This document shows positions 18,311 through 26,700 of a DNA stretch of 64,000 bases, piece after piece. The position numbers were made by a program, and so were the translations under genes. Source of the DNA: an uncultured beta proteobacterium (GTDB lineage Bacteria; Pseudomonadota; Gammaproteobacteria; Burkholderiales; Burkholderiaceae_C); the NCBI GenBank assembly GCA_903853895.1, contig CAINUX010000203.1:44006-108005 (forward strand). The letters are read 5' to 3'. The stretch's first letter is position 1. Every line of letters begins with the position of its first letter. Below the pieces are notes generated by a model, which had not been told where the DNA came from, made no database searches, and saw only the letters and a program-made list of their open reading frames with translations.

Positions 18311-18862
18311 GTGACTGCGCCGCCCACACTGGAAACCGCGCGCTGTCTGATGATGCTGTTGCAGCCGGAGCATGCGCACCTGCTGCTGGCCTACCGGCAG
18401 CGCAACGCAGCGCATTTGGCACCCTGGGAGCCCAACGCCCAAGACGGCACGCCGCTAGACACCTGCCAGCGCGCAGCCGCGCGGTCCGTGCAGGGCTATG
18501 CCGATGGCATCGCCATGCAGTTCATTGCTATCGAACGGCAGTCGCTCACCATGGTGGCGGCCTGCAACTTCACCAATATCGTTCGAGGACCCTTTCAGGC
18601 TTGCCATCTTGGCTATTCGGTGGACCAGGACTGCCAGGGCCAGGGCCTGATGCGCGAAGTGCTGCAGGCCGGGATGGACTATGTGTTTGGTACCTTGGGC
18701 TTGCACCGTATCATGGCCAACCACATGCCGTCCAATGTGCGCAGCGAGCGACTATTACGGTCCCTGGGCTTCGAGCGCGAGGGCTATGCCCGCGCCTACC
18801 TGCAGATCGCGGGGCGCTGGGAAGACATGGTGCTCAATGCGCTGGTGAACCCCCGTTCTTGA
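18311..18862 (+). CDS. GNAT acetyltransferase, RimJ/RimL-like
   Basis: This protein of about 183 residues has the RimJ-type N-acetyltransferase pattern: TLETARCLMMLLQPEHAHLL at the N-terminus, then LGYSVDQDCQGQGLMREVLQ carrying the acetyl-CoA pyrophosphate loop (Q-G-Q-G), and HRIMANHMPSNVRSERLLRS with GFEREGYARAYLQIAGRWED near the end. Such enzymes acetylate N-terminal alanines of ribosomal proteins or other amines; the target here is unknown. I chose the GTG at 18311, 16 nt after kup, since the earlier ATG at 18257 would overlap kup and lacks similarity. Confidence 0.8.
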   Translation: MTAPPTLETARCLMMLLQPEHAHLLLAYRQRNAAHLAPWEPNAQDGTPLDTCQRAAARSVQGYADGIAMQFIAIERQSLTMVAACNFTNIVRGPFQACHLGYSVDQDCQGQGLMREVLQAGMDYVFGTLGLHRIMANHMPSNVRSERLLRSLGFEREGYARAYLQIAGRWEDMVLNALVNPRS

Positions 18863-18868
18863 GCCACA

Positions 18869-20101
18869 ATGGTCCGCATGCAGTTTTTCAAAGACATCAG
18901 CCTCTCCGCCTTCACTGCAGGTTTTGTCGCGGTGCTGGTGGGCTTCACCAGTTCGGTGGCCATTGTTTTTCAGGCCGCGCAGGCGCTTCACGCCACGCCG
19001 GAGATGATCGCGTCCTGGATGTGGGCGCTGGGTCTGGGCATGGGCCTGTGCACGCTGGTGCTGTCGCTGTGGTGGAAAAAGCCGGTCATGGTGGCATGGA
19101 GTACGCCGGGCGCCGCTGTGCTGGCCACCGCCGGGGCCACTGGCGGGTTCTCCATCGAAGAGGCCGTGGGCGCCTTCATGGTCTGCGCGGTGCTGATCAC
19201 GTTGTCAGGAGTGACCGGCTGGTTTGAGCGGGTTATGAACCGTATCCCGCTGGCACTCGCCTCGGCCTTGCTGGCCGGCGTGTTGGCACGCTTTGGACTG
19301 GCCGGGTTTGCCGCCGCTCAGACGGCGCTGCCCCTGGTACTGGTCATGTTGCTGGCCTACCTGCTGGGCAAACGGCTGTGGCCCCGCTATGCCGTGCCAA
19401 CGACGCTTCTGGTCGCTATTGTTTTTGTAGCTACATCATCAGGTTTTACGAGGGCTGATATTGCTTTTGGCTTAACGACCCCGGTGTTGGTGGCCCCCAG
19501 CTTTACGATGACCGCCCTGGTCAGTTTGGCACTGCCGCTGTTCATCGTGACCATGGCCTCGCAGAATCTGCCGGGCGTGGCGGCGATCCAGTCCACCGGC
19601 TTTGGCGACCAGCGCGCCAAGGGCGGTGACGCGGGCATTCCCATCTCCAAAACCATCACGCTGACTGGCGTGGCCACGTTACTGCTGGCGCCGTTTGGTG
19701 CATTTGCGCTGAACCTGAGTGCCATCACCGCGGCCATCTGCATGGGCCCCGAGGCCCACAGCAACCCGGCGCGGCGCTACACAGCGGCCGTATCGTGCGG
19801 TGCGCTGTATGTGGTGATTGGCCTGTTTGGCGCGGCCATCACGGGTGTGCTGACGGCCTTCCCCAAGGAGCTGGTGGCCGCCATTGCCGGGCTCGCCCTG
19901 CTGGGCACTATTGGCGGCGCCTTGTCGTCGGCCTTGCAACATGAACCGCACCGGGAGGCCGCCATCATCACTTTCCTGGTGACGCTCAGCGGTGTTGTGG
20001 TGGCAGGCGTGGGCTCCGCCTTCTGGGGTGTGGTAGCCGGGGCGATTGCGCTGCTGGTGCAGCATGGCGGGCGCGCCACCTTGCTGCGTGCGCGGGATTA
20101 G
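18869..20101 (+). CDS. BenE-family benzoate/H+ symporter-like transporter
   Basis: This 410-residue inner membrane protein matches the BenE family (benzoate:proton symport), with about 11-12 hydrophobic segments. Diagnostic pieces include FVAVLVGFTSSVAIVFQAAQ, VAWSTPGAAVLATAGATGGF and MASQNLPGVAAIQSTGFG. No benzoate catabolic genes are nearby, so the substrate is uncertain. Residues 183-196 (AIVFVATSSGFTRA) coincide with a copy of the dispersed 41-bp repeat, read in the antisense direction. A second Met at 18878 is an equally possible start. It follows the GNAT gene by 6 nt. Confidence 0.83.
   Translation: MVRMQFFKDISLSAFTAGFVAVLVGFTSSVAIVFQAAQALHATPEMIASWMWALGLGMGLCTLVLSLWWKKPVMVAWSTPGAAVLATAGATGGFSIEEAVGAFMVCAVLITLSGVTGWFERVMNRIPLALASALLAGVLARFGLAGFAAAQTALPLVLVMLLAYLLGKRLWPRYAVPTTLLVAIVFVATSSGFTRADIAFGLTTPVLVAPSFTMTALVSLALPLFIVTMASQNLPGVAAIQSTGFGDQRAKGGDAGIPISKTITLTGVATLLLAPFGAFALNLSAITAAICMGPEAHSNPARRYTAAVSCGALYVVIGLFGAAITGVLTAFPKELVAAIAGLALLGTIGGALSSALQHEPHREAAIITFLVTLSGVVVAGVGSAFWGVVAGAIALLVQHGGRATLLRARD
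19416..19456 (-). repeat. Dispersed 41-bp repeat, copy 3 (inside the benE-like gene)
   Basis: On the minus strand: AGCCCTCG, 16 nt, AGCTAC, 7 nt, ATAG. It is antisense to the host gene and encodes AIVFVATSSGFTRA there. The srkA copy at 43124 gives AIDLVATHAVLTRS in the same frame. Confidence 0.75.
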
Positions 20102-20176
20102 CCTCACACATGATGGGAAGGCGGGCTCGTTGTAGAGTTCCCCCACCCCGGTTTTTCAACTAGTCTGGTAGACCCT

Positions 20177-21121
20177 ATGGAAATTCTCTTTGTCAGTGAC
20201 CCGCTTGCGTCCTTCAAGATATACAAGGACACCACCTTCGCGATGATGCGAGAAGCCCAGCGCCGGGGCCACACCATTCACGCCTGTGAGCCGCAACATC
20301 TCGTTTGGGAGCGCGGCGGCGTGGTCCAGGCGCAGGTGCGCAGCATCACCTTGACGGGTGCGCCCGACAACTGGTTTGCCGAAACCGCTCTATCGGTGCG
20401 TGCCATCAAGGACTTTGGTGCCGTGGTGATGCGCAAGGACCCCCCCTTTGACAGCGAATTTTTCTATGCCACGCATTTGCTGGAGCAGGCCGAGCGCGAA
20501 GGCGCCAAGGTCTTCAACAAGCCACGCGCGTTGCGAGACCACCCGGAAAAGCTTGCGATTCTGGAGTTTCCGCAGTTCATTGGTCCCACGCTGGTGACGC
20601 GCGACGCAGAAGCCATCAAACGCTTCCATGCCGAGCACCAGGACATCATCCTGAAGCCGCTGGACGGCATGGGCGGCATGGGGATCTTCCGTGTGAAGGC
20701 GGACGGCCTGAACCTGGGCGGCATCATTGAAACCCTGAACAAGGACGGCGCCGAGACCGTGATGGTGCAGAAATTCCTGCCGGCCATTGCCCAGGGCGAC
20801 AAGCGGGTGCTGGTCATCGGTGGCAAGGCGGTCCCGTTTTGCCTGGCTCGCATTCCGCAGGGCAACGAGGTCCGTGGCAACCTGGCTGTGGGTGGCAAGG
20901 GCGTGGCGCTGCCGCTGAGCGATTCCGACCGGAGCATTGCCGAAAGTCTGGGTCCCATCCTTGCGGCGCGCGGACTGTTGCTGGTTGGGCTGGATGTGAT
21001 TGGCGGCAGCCTGACCGAAATCAACGTGACCAGCCCGACCTGCTTTCAGGAAATCAGCGACCAGACCGGCTTCGACGTGGCGGCTATGTTCGTCGATGCG
21101 CTGGAGGCTGCAGCGCGCTGA
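20177..21121 (+). CDS. gshB: Glutathione synthetase
   Basis: This 314-residue ATP-grasp enzyme joins gamma-glutamylcysteine and glycine. It begins MEILFVSDPLASFKIYKDTT and shows VVMRKDPPFDSEFFYATHLL, NKPRALRDHPEKLAILEFPQ, the ATP-binding loop LKPLDGMGGMGIFRV and EINVTSPTCFQEISDQTG near the end, all typical of bacterial GshB. Length is standard. With gshA upstream it completes glutathione synthesis within the window. It converges with the FecR-protein gene, with 7 nt between stops. Confidence 0.94.
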   Translation: MEILFVSDPLASFKIYKDTTFAMMREAQRRGHTIHACEPQHLVWERGGVVQAQVRSITLTGAPDNWFAETALSVRAIKDFGAVVMRKDPPFDSEFFYATHLLEQAEREGAKVFNKPRALRDHPEKLAILEFPQFIGPTLVTRDAEAIKRFHAEHQDIILKPLDGMGGMGIFRVKADGLNLGGIIETLNKDGAETVMVQKFLPAIAQGDKRVLVIGGKAVPFCLARIPQGNEVRGNLAVGGKGVALPLSDSDRSIAESLGPILAARGLLLVGLDVIGGSLTEINVTSPTCFQEISDQTGFDVAAMFVDALEAAAR

Positions 21122-21128
21122 CGACCAT

Positions 21129-21977
21129 TCATTTCGCCAGTTTTTTCAGATTGGAATCGGCGGGTCGTTCTCTTGCTAACGCTTGCCAGATGGTTTGTGC
21201 ATCGTCGGTGGCGCCGGCCTGTTGTAACTGGGCGGCGTAGAGGACCCAGGCCGAAAACGACGCGTCGGGCGCTGGCTTGATCAAGTCCAGAATCCGGGCA
21301 GCATCCGCAGCTACCACTGAAAAGCCCGTGCTGGTGGCGTTTGCAACCGGCTCGCCCGTCTGGTTGAGCGGCTCAACTTTCCACGTGTACCGGTTGCCCA
21401 GGCGCAGGCCGGAATCGGGCGTGAGCGCCAATTGTGCTTCCGTGGTGTTGCGTTGCCAGATGGTTTTGTTGGTGTCATCGCTGACAGTCACCCGGTAGCT
21501 ACTGGCTCCCGCCATGTGCTCCCACCGCAAGGTCGGCGTGGTATCCGGTATGGCCGTATTGGACGGATACATAGGGAGCTTGCCCAGCAAAACGGACCCG
21601 CCGCGCATGGTCATGGAAGCCCGGGAAAGCTTGCCGGTGGCAATCCTGACATCGGGCAGCGAACCCTCTGCAACACTGCGCATCTTGACCGTGCCTGTGG
21701 TCACGGACAGCACACCGCCGCTGGTGATGCGAAACTGGCCGGGGCCGCTGGCAAGGTACTCCTTGCCTGTGACCAGGTCGATCGCGGAAAATTGGAAGCC
21801 TGCGGGCGCGTCGACCAGGCTGCCATTGGCCATTTCGTTCAGTATCGCCAGCGGTGGTTTGCTGACAAGACCGGGCTTGCCGGTCACGTCCGTAATCAGG
21901 ACGTCGGCCCGGCCGGTGGATGGCTGAAAGAGGCTGGTGACCAGTATGGCAAGGGTGGTGGCTCTCAGCAGGCTCAT
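21129..21977 (-). CDS. FecR-domain secreted protein of the caspase/cyclase operon
   Basis: This 282-residue protein has a signal peptide (MSLLRATTLAILVTSLFQ) and a FecR-like domain around residues 40-130 (GSLVDAPAGFQFSAIDLVTG, YLASGPGQFRITSGGVLSV). A segment around 148-225 resembles a fibronectin-type or carbohydrate-binding beta domain (TPTLRWEHMAGASSYRVTVS). The tail APDASFSAWVLYAAQLQQAG with AQTIWQALARERPADSNLKK looks TPR-like. FecR domains sense or scaffold in the periplasm. The start overlaps the cyclase stop as ATGA, so the proteins are made together. Pairing of FecR-domain proteins with CHASE2 cyclases is known in proteobacteria; the exact role here is inferred to be an extracytoplasmic partner of the CHASE2 sensor. 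Confidence 0.75.
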   Translation of the reverse strand: MSLLRATTLAILVTSLFQPSTGRADVLITDVTGKPGLVSKPPLAILNEMANGSLVDAPAGFQFSAIDLVTGKEYLASGPGQFRITSGGVLSVTTGTVKMRSVAEGSLPDVRIATGKLSRASMTMRGGSVLLGKLPMYPSNTAIPDTTPTLRWEHMAGASSYRVTVSDDTNKTIWQRNTTEAQLALTPDSGLRLGNRYTWKVEPLNQTGEPVANATSTGFSVVAADAARILDLIKPAPDASFSAWVLYAAQLQQAGATDDAQTIWQALARERPADSNLKKLAK

Positions 21978-23752
21978 GGGCTGTTCCCCGGTTCGGGTTT
22001 CCAGGCAAATACTGCGATTGCAGAATGACCCCGGATCGACATCGTGCCCATGGAAACCAGGGCCCGGGTGTCTTGGACGTGATGGTACACATTGCTGGAG
22101 AGCAGGACAGGAAATCCGGAGTCCTTGGTCAGCCCCTCGATGCGCGATGCCGCATTGACCGTGTCGCCAATCGCGGAATATTCATATCGGTCACGAGAGC
22201 CGACATAGCCCATCACGGCAGGTCCGTAATGCAAGCCGACGCCAATGTCGATGGCGGGCGCGTCCATGGAAAGCTGCTCGGCGTTGAAGCGCCCCAACTC
22301 CCGGATCATGGACTGCGCACAGGCCAGAGCGTCGTCACAGGCGGTGTTGGACGCAACGGGCGCGCCAAACACGGCCATGAGGCCATCCCCGATGAATTTG
22401 TCCAGCGTTCCGCCATGGCTGTGAATGGTGCCCACCATGCGGTCAAAGTAGCGGTTGAGCAACGCGGTGACCTGTTCCGGAGGCATGGATTCGCTCAATG
22501 TGGTGAACCCTCGAATATCGGCGAACAGCACACAGATTTCCGATCGGACGCCGTCCATCTTCGGGTCGAGATTGCCGGCCAGAATCTCGGTCATCACGTC
22601 GGGGCTGACAAATCCGCCAAAGGTGTCGCGCAGCCTTTTGCGCTCGCGTATCAATAGCCAGGCATTGACCGCAGCCTTGGCGCCAACCCCCCCGGCCCAC
22701 GCGACGCAGAGGGACAGTGAAGCAACTGCCCAACCCGAGCGCAGCAAGACCAAGGAACTGACCTGAATGGCAATGGCCAGCACGACCATGCCAGCCCAGG
22801 TCCAGGCGCCTGGTCTAAGCCACCACCCCAGGGCCAACAACACCATGACTGCCAACTGGTACGGGAGCGCCAGCGGTTGGACCATGGCATTGCCCATCAT
22901 GCTGCGCAGTTGTTGTGCGTGAACGAGGACACCGTGTGAGGTTCCGTGTGGGGTGTTCCAGCTGCCCAAGGCCAGAGGTGTGCGCTGGTGGTCGTCGAAC
23001 GACATGACGCTACCCAGGAAGACGGCTTTGTTGGCGAAAGCGGCGCGCAGCAGATCCACCTGTCCTTCGCGCTGCCACGCAAGCACCGTGCGCAGAGGCA
23101 GGTATTGGAAGGCCGGACGGATGGCATAGTTGATGAGGCCCGGTGACGTTGGCACACCAATGGCACGCGCCATCTGTCCCGACAGCGTCGGAACCGGATT
23201 CTCCCCGTCACCGATTTTTTCGTCGAACACGCGAATCACCCCATCGGCGTCGGTGACGACGAAGATATACCCGAAGCCGGCCGCGCCCACCAGTGTTCTG
23301 AACAACGGGTGCACCGGTCTGGGGTTGCCGTCGCTGTCGGCGCTCAGTCCCAGTACCAGCGGGGCAATAGGTCGCAGTTTCAGGATGCCTCGCGCCAGAG
23401 TCGCATCCAGCCCTGGCAGCAGCTTGTCAAACGAAACGGCGGGGAGCAGCATGTCCAGGCCCACCACCCTGGGGCGTGCCATGGCCATGGCTTCCATAAA
23501 TGCACCCAACTCCCTGTGCATCAAGGCGGTGGGGACGCCGAACTGGAGCATGTCCTCGTCATCAATGCCGACAATGGCGACAGGTTCGCTATCCAGGATG
23601 GGTTGCTCGATGGACAGGAAGCGGAACTGCTGATCGCGCCATTGGCTTTCCAGCAGTTGGAATGACGGGGTTAAGAAGCACGCCAGAGCAAGCAGCCAGG
23701 GCAGGGCGAAACCCGCTGCGTTGATCCAGTGTTTTCTCGGGTGAGGTTCCAT
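21974..23752 (-). CDS. CHASE2-domain adenylate cyclase
   Basis: This 592-residue membrane enzyme has an N-terminal helix (about residues 12-32), an extracytoplasmic CHASE2 domain (about 40-285, with VAIVGIDDEDM and RPRVVGLDMLLP), three transmembrane helices (about 295-365) and a class III nucleotide cyclase domain (about 400-590). Metal-binding Asp412 (LFADIRGFT) and Asp456 (KFIGDGLMA) are present, as are the transition-state Asn533 and Arg537 (TVNAASR). Lys452 with a small polar residue at 526 favours ATP over GTP. The start at 23752 lies 8 nt after the caspase stop, and the stop overlaps the FecR gene by ATGA. It should convert an envelope signal into cAMP. Confidence 0.87.
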   Translation of the reverse strand: MEPHPRKHWINAAGFALPWLLALACFLTPSFQLLESQWRDQQFRFLSIEQPILDSEPVAIVGIDDEDMLQFGVPTALMHRELGAFMEAMAMARPRVVGLDMLLPAVSFDKLLPGLDATLARGILKLRPIAPLVLGLSADSDGNPRPVHPLFRTLVGAAGFGYIFVVTDADGVIRVFDEKIGDGENPVPTLSGQMARAIGVPTSPGLINYAIRPAFQYLPLRTVLAWQREGQVDLLRAAFANKAVFLGSVMSFDDHQRTPLALGSWNTPHGTSHGVLVHAQQLRSMMGNAMVQPLALPYQLAVMVLLALGWWLRPGAWTWAGMVVLAIAIQVSSLVLLRSGWAVASLSLCVAWAGGVGAKAAVNAWLLIRERKRLRDTFGGFVSPDVMTEILAGNLDPKMDGVRSEICVLFADIRGFTTLSESMPPEQVTALLNRYFDRMVGTIHSHGGTLDKFIGDGLMAVFGAPVASNTACDDALACAQSMIRELGRFNAEQLSMDAPAIDIGVGLHYGPAVMGYVGSRDRYEYSAIGDTVNAASRIEGLTKDSGFPVLLSSNVYHHVQDTRALVSMGTMSIRGHSAIAVFAWKPEPGNSP

Positions 23753-23760
23753 TGCCAGTT

Positions 23761-26688
23761 TTAGCGCTTCACCAGTGCAATAGGGAAGTCGCTGATTCCC
23801 GACGGTGTGATGCTGACTGGTGACTGCTGTCCCTTGGTCAGTTCTTTTACTCGCTCCGCCACGTAGAAGTCCAGCGCCTTGTGGGATATGACTCCGGTTT
23901 TCCGGAAGTCTGCCTTGCCGGTCAGTCCTTCCACGACCGCCTTGGTAAACGCGCCATTGCCCCACTCAGGTGCCTCTCTTGAAAACTGTCGGCCGGTTGA
24001 CGCTGCAAAAACAATGACGCCATTTTCGGCGGATGCCAGTTCATTGACGACAGCATTGACATCAACCACGCCACGGGTCTTTGCCGTGCCCAGGGCGTTG
24101 CCCGAGTGGCAGCTGTCAATGAAAAACAAGGCTTTTCCTGCAATGCTGTTCAACGCCAGTTTGATGTCGTTTTGCGCAACCCCGGTGCGCAGCAACTGTT
24201 CCGGGTTGCCGTCGTGGGGTAGGAAGTAGTAGTTGCCAGCGTTGTCATTCAGGCCGTGTCCGGCCAGAAAAAGTATGCCGACATCGCGGGACGTTACTTC
24301 ACGCTTAAGCCATTCCAGCCCGTCCAGAACGCCGTCCTTTGTGGCTTTCCCGTCGGTGAGTATCTTGACTTCCACGTCGCGGTACAGGCTCCCCTTTTGC
24401 AGGGACATCGCCTTGCTGAAGTCACCCGCATCCTTAGCGGCGAAGTCCAGGTTGTATGAGGCATTGCGGTACTTGGACATGCCAACTGCCAGCACATAGA
24501 GCTTGGGCGCCAGGGAGCTGTCGGTTTTGGTCGGGTTTGCGGGTGATGTGTCGCGGGGTCTTGCACCAGACCACTTCACCGGCACGACCGCTGGGGTCGA
24601 TATACCGTTGCGATTCTCGGCAAATACCTGTATCTCCGAGTCGTCTGCGGGTACCTTGACTGAGATCTCACGCCCGGAGGCGCCGGGTCCATCCGAGCTT
24701 TTCGCCAGGCGTGTTTCAGGCTGCAACAGGCCGTTGACCCGAACACGTACCGATAGCACGGGTGCATCGCTGGGCGTGCGGATGGCAATGCGAAGAGTCA
24801 ATTCCGCTTTGGCGGTCGACACGTCTCCAAGCGGGGACACTATCTCCACAATCGGCGGAAGTGCGACGGCTGCAATCTCAGATCGTGGTGTACGGTTGGC
24901 ATCCAAATCGGCCAGCCGAACCGCCTCTTGAATGTCTGCTGCCCCTAACACCCTGGCAACCACATCGGGCCGATAGTATTGCCCCCGAAATCGTGAGGCC
25001 GGGAAGAAATCTGCCGCCAGGTCCTTCCCCCGGTTCAGATGCCAGCCTATCAAGTCCTCTGATCCCGGGCCTGCTGCGAAGAAGCCGGATGGTGTCCACA
25101 GTACCCATCTGCGACGGTCGGTGTGCGCAAACAAAGTCAGATGTTCAGCTCCATCTTTTGCTGCGTACCAATGGATGGTGCCGTCACTGAAGGCCGCGAC
25201 GACCCATCGGCCGTTCTCGGAAACATTGACTTGCCAGGTCGTGCCTGGCGCAGCCACTCGCCAGAGTTCTGTTCCACTCGCGTTGTAGTACCGGACGTGC
25301 TGGCTGGTTCCGATCGCAAAACCTGAGTTGTTCGATGCAACCGCTGCGGTCATGGAAATTTCGGACTCATTCAGGCTTAGGCGACGTTGGTTCAATGTGG
25401 GGTTTGTGTTTTCGAACCAATCGCCTATGACTAGGGGAGGCTTCCCGGCGCCCGGTGGTTTCCATTGCGGTTGGGGTGCAGTCCACTGCAACTGCACGAC
25501 GTCGAATGCGGCAACATCACCCGTTCCTTGACTGCTGTTTAAAGGAAATGCAACGCTTGCCCCGTCTCGGGATAAACGAAAAGCGCTGCGTGCATTGCGG
25601 AAGTCCGCCAGGGCACTGCCAAACGATTGATTGGTATATCCACTGGTAGTGCTTTTTAGCCAACCCCACGAAGGTTCAGCAGACGCGTAGACCACGCGGC
25701 CGTCGGCTAAGGTGTGGACACCGACCACACTGTTGCTGGCAACACTTTCGTCGTTTGCAGCACCCTTGCCGCCCTGTCGCCAGCGCCGAAGGACGTTCAA
25801 GCGATCTGCACCTCGCCAGGTTCCCGCAGCGAGCAAGTCCTCACCATCTCGTGTCCAGGAAACAGCGTTCAGACTGCCGCCCGAAATACCTGTAGTGCTG
25901 GGAGCGTAGGCCAGTTGCAAGGTGTCTGCGTTCAATACGGCAACCGAGGTTGAGTCCGAAAACCCCACGGCCAGGAGTCGATTGTCCGGTGACCAGGCTA
26001 CGCCAAACGGCTGCCGCCCTTGGTTGGGGCGGGTGCTGCCTGCAAGTCTGAGGGGCCGTTGCGTTGCGTCGTAAGCACGGATCAACCCGTCGGTACTTGC
26101 CACGGCGAGTCGGGCACCGTCCCAAGAGAACTTGGCCCCGGTGACTGCACCCTCGTAGCGGTTGTCGCTGCCGGTCTCGCGGCTGCTGTGCCAGCCAGAA
26201 TCGCTGCTGAACAGGCGAACGCCATTTACACCCCACAGCCCTACGGCGAGAGTCCTTCCGTCAGGGGAGAACGTGAGTTGAGTGACAACATCTGGCAATC
26301 CGGTGATGCGATGCCAAAGTGCGCCACTGGATCGATCAAACAGGTAGACGTCGTTGTCCGCGGACCACCCGCCCACCGCCACCATGGCACCGTCCGGAGT
26401 CATTGCCGCAGCAAAGAGCTTTCCGTCGTTACCTGGGCCCACCGGGGGTCTCAGGACTTGCAATAGCTTGCCACTTTCAAGATCCCAGATGCTGGCCGTC
26501 TTGTCTTCCGCAGCCGTTACGGCATACCGCCCTTTGCTGTCAACATCGATTGCACGAATGGGCGCGCTGTGCGAACCAATACTGGTCCGCAATATAGGGA
26601 CTTCCGCTGGCTGGTCTGGACCCGCAAAGGAATTCCAGACGCATGTGGCAAGTGCAAAGGCACACACGCGGCTGAAATACGTCTTCAC
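23761..26688 (-). CDS. Exported WD40-repeat caspase-like protease
   Basis: This 975-residue protein starts with a signal peptide (MKTYFSRVCAFALATCVWNS, cut near FAG). Residues 38 to about 550 form WD40-type beta-propeller repeats (IRAIDVDSKGRYAVTAAEDK then TASIWDL; FSPDGRTLAVG; AWSPDNRLLAVGFSD; VSENGRWVVAAFSDGTIHWY). An Ig-like beta region spans about 610-705. The C-terminal peptidase C14 domain (about 728-970) has the catalytic dyad His811 (FLAGHGLND) and Cys860 (FFIDSCHSGNA), so it is predicted active. The signal peptide implies periplasmic action, unlike most defence caspases. It lies between the OmpA-like gene (12 nt upstream) and the CHASE2 cyclase gene (8 nt downstream). The trigger and substrate are unknown; propeller-caspase fusions usually act as sensor-executor proteins. 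Confidence 0.85.
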   Translation of the reverse strand: MKTYFSRVCAFALATCVWNSFAGPDQPAEVPILRTSIGSHSAPIRAIDVDSKGRYAVTAAEDKTASIWDLESGKLLQVLRPPVGPGNDGKLFAAAMTPDGAMVAVGGWSADNDVYLFDRSSGALWHRITGLPDVVTQLTFSPDGRTLAVGLWGVNGVRLFSSDSGWHSSRETGSDNRYEGAVTGAKFSWDGARLAVASTDGLIRAYDATQRPLRLAGSTRPNQGRQPFGVAWSPDNRLLAVGFSDSTSVAVLNADTLQLAYAPSTTGISGGSLNAVSWTRDGEDLLAAGTWRGADRLNVLRRWRQGGKGAANDESVASNSVVGVHTLADGRVVYASAEPSWGWLKSTTSGYTNQSFGSALADFRNARSAFRLSRDGASVAFPLNSSQGTGDVAAFDVVQLQWTAPQPQWKPPGAGKPPLVIGDWFENTNPTLNQRRLSLNESEISMTAAVASNNSGFAIGTSQHVRYYNASGTELWRVAAPGTTWQVNVSENGRWVVAAFSDGTIHWYAAKDGAEHLTLFAHTDRRRWVLWTPSGFFAAGPGSEDLIGWHLNRGKDLAADFFPASRFRGQYYRPDVVARVLGAADIQEAVRLADLDANRTPRSEIAAVALPPIVEIVSPLGDVSTAKAELTLRIAIRTPSDAPVLSVRVRVNGLLQPETRLAKSSDGPGASGREISVKVPADDSEIQVFAENRNGISTPAVVPVKWSGARPRDTSPANPTKTDSSLAPKLYVLAVGMSKYRNASYNLDFAAKDAGDFSKAMSLQKGSLYRDVEVKILTDGKATKDGVLDGLEWLKREVTSRDVGILFLAGHGLNDNAGNYYFLPHDGNPEQLLRTGVAQNDIKLALNSIAGKALFFIDSCHSGNALGTAKTRGVVDVNAVVNELASAENGVIVFAASTGRQFSREAPEWGNGAFTKAVVEGLTGKADFRKTGVISHKALDFYVAERVKELTKGQQSPVSITPSGISDFPIALVKR

Positions 26689-26700
26689 TGTGGCCCTGAC

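Noticed and set aside
18778-18800. CGAGGGCT in the GNAT gene as a repeat copy
   Set aside because: The second and third blocks are missing at the required distances, so it is ordinary coding sequence.
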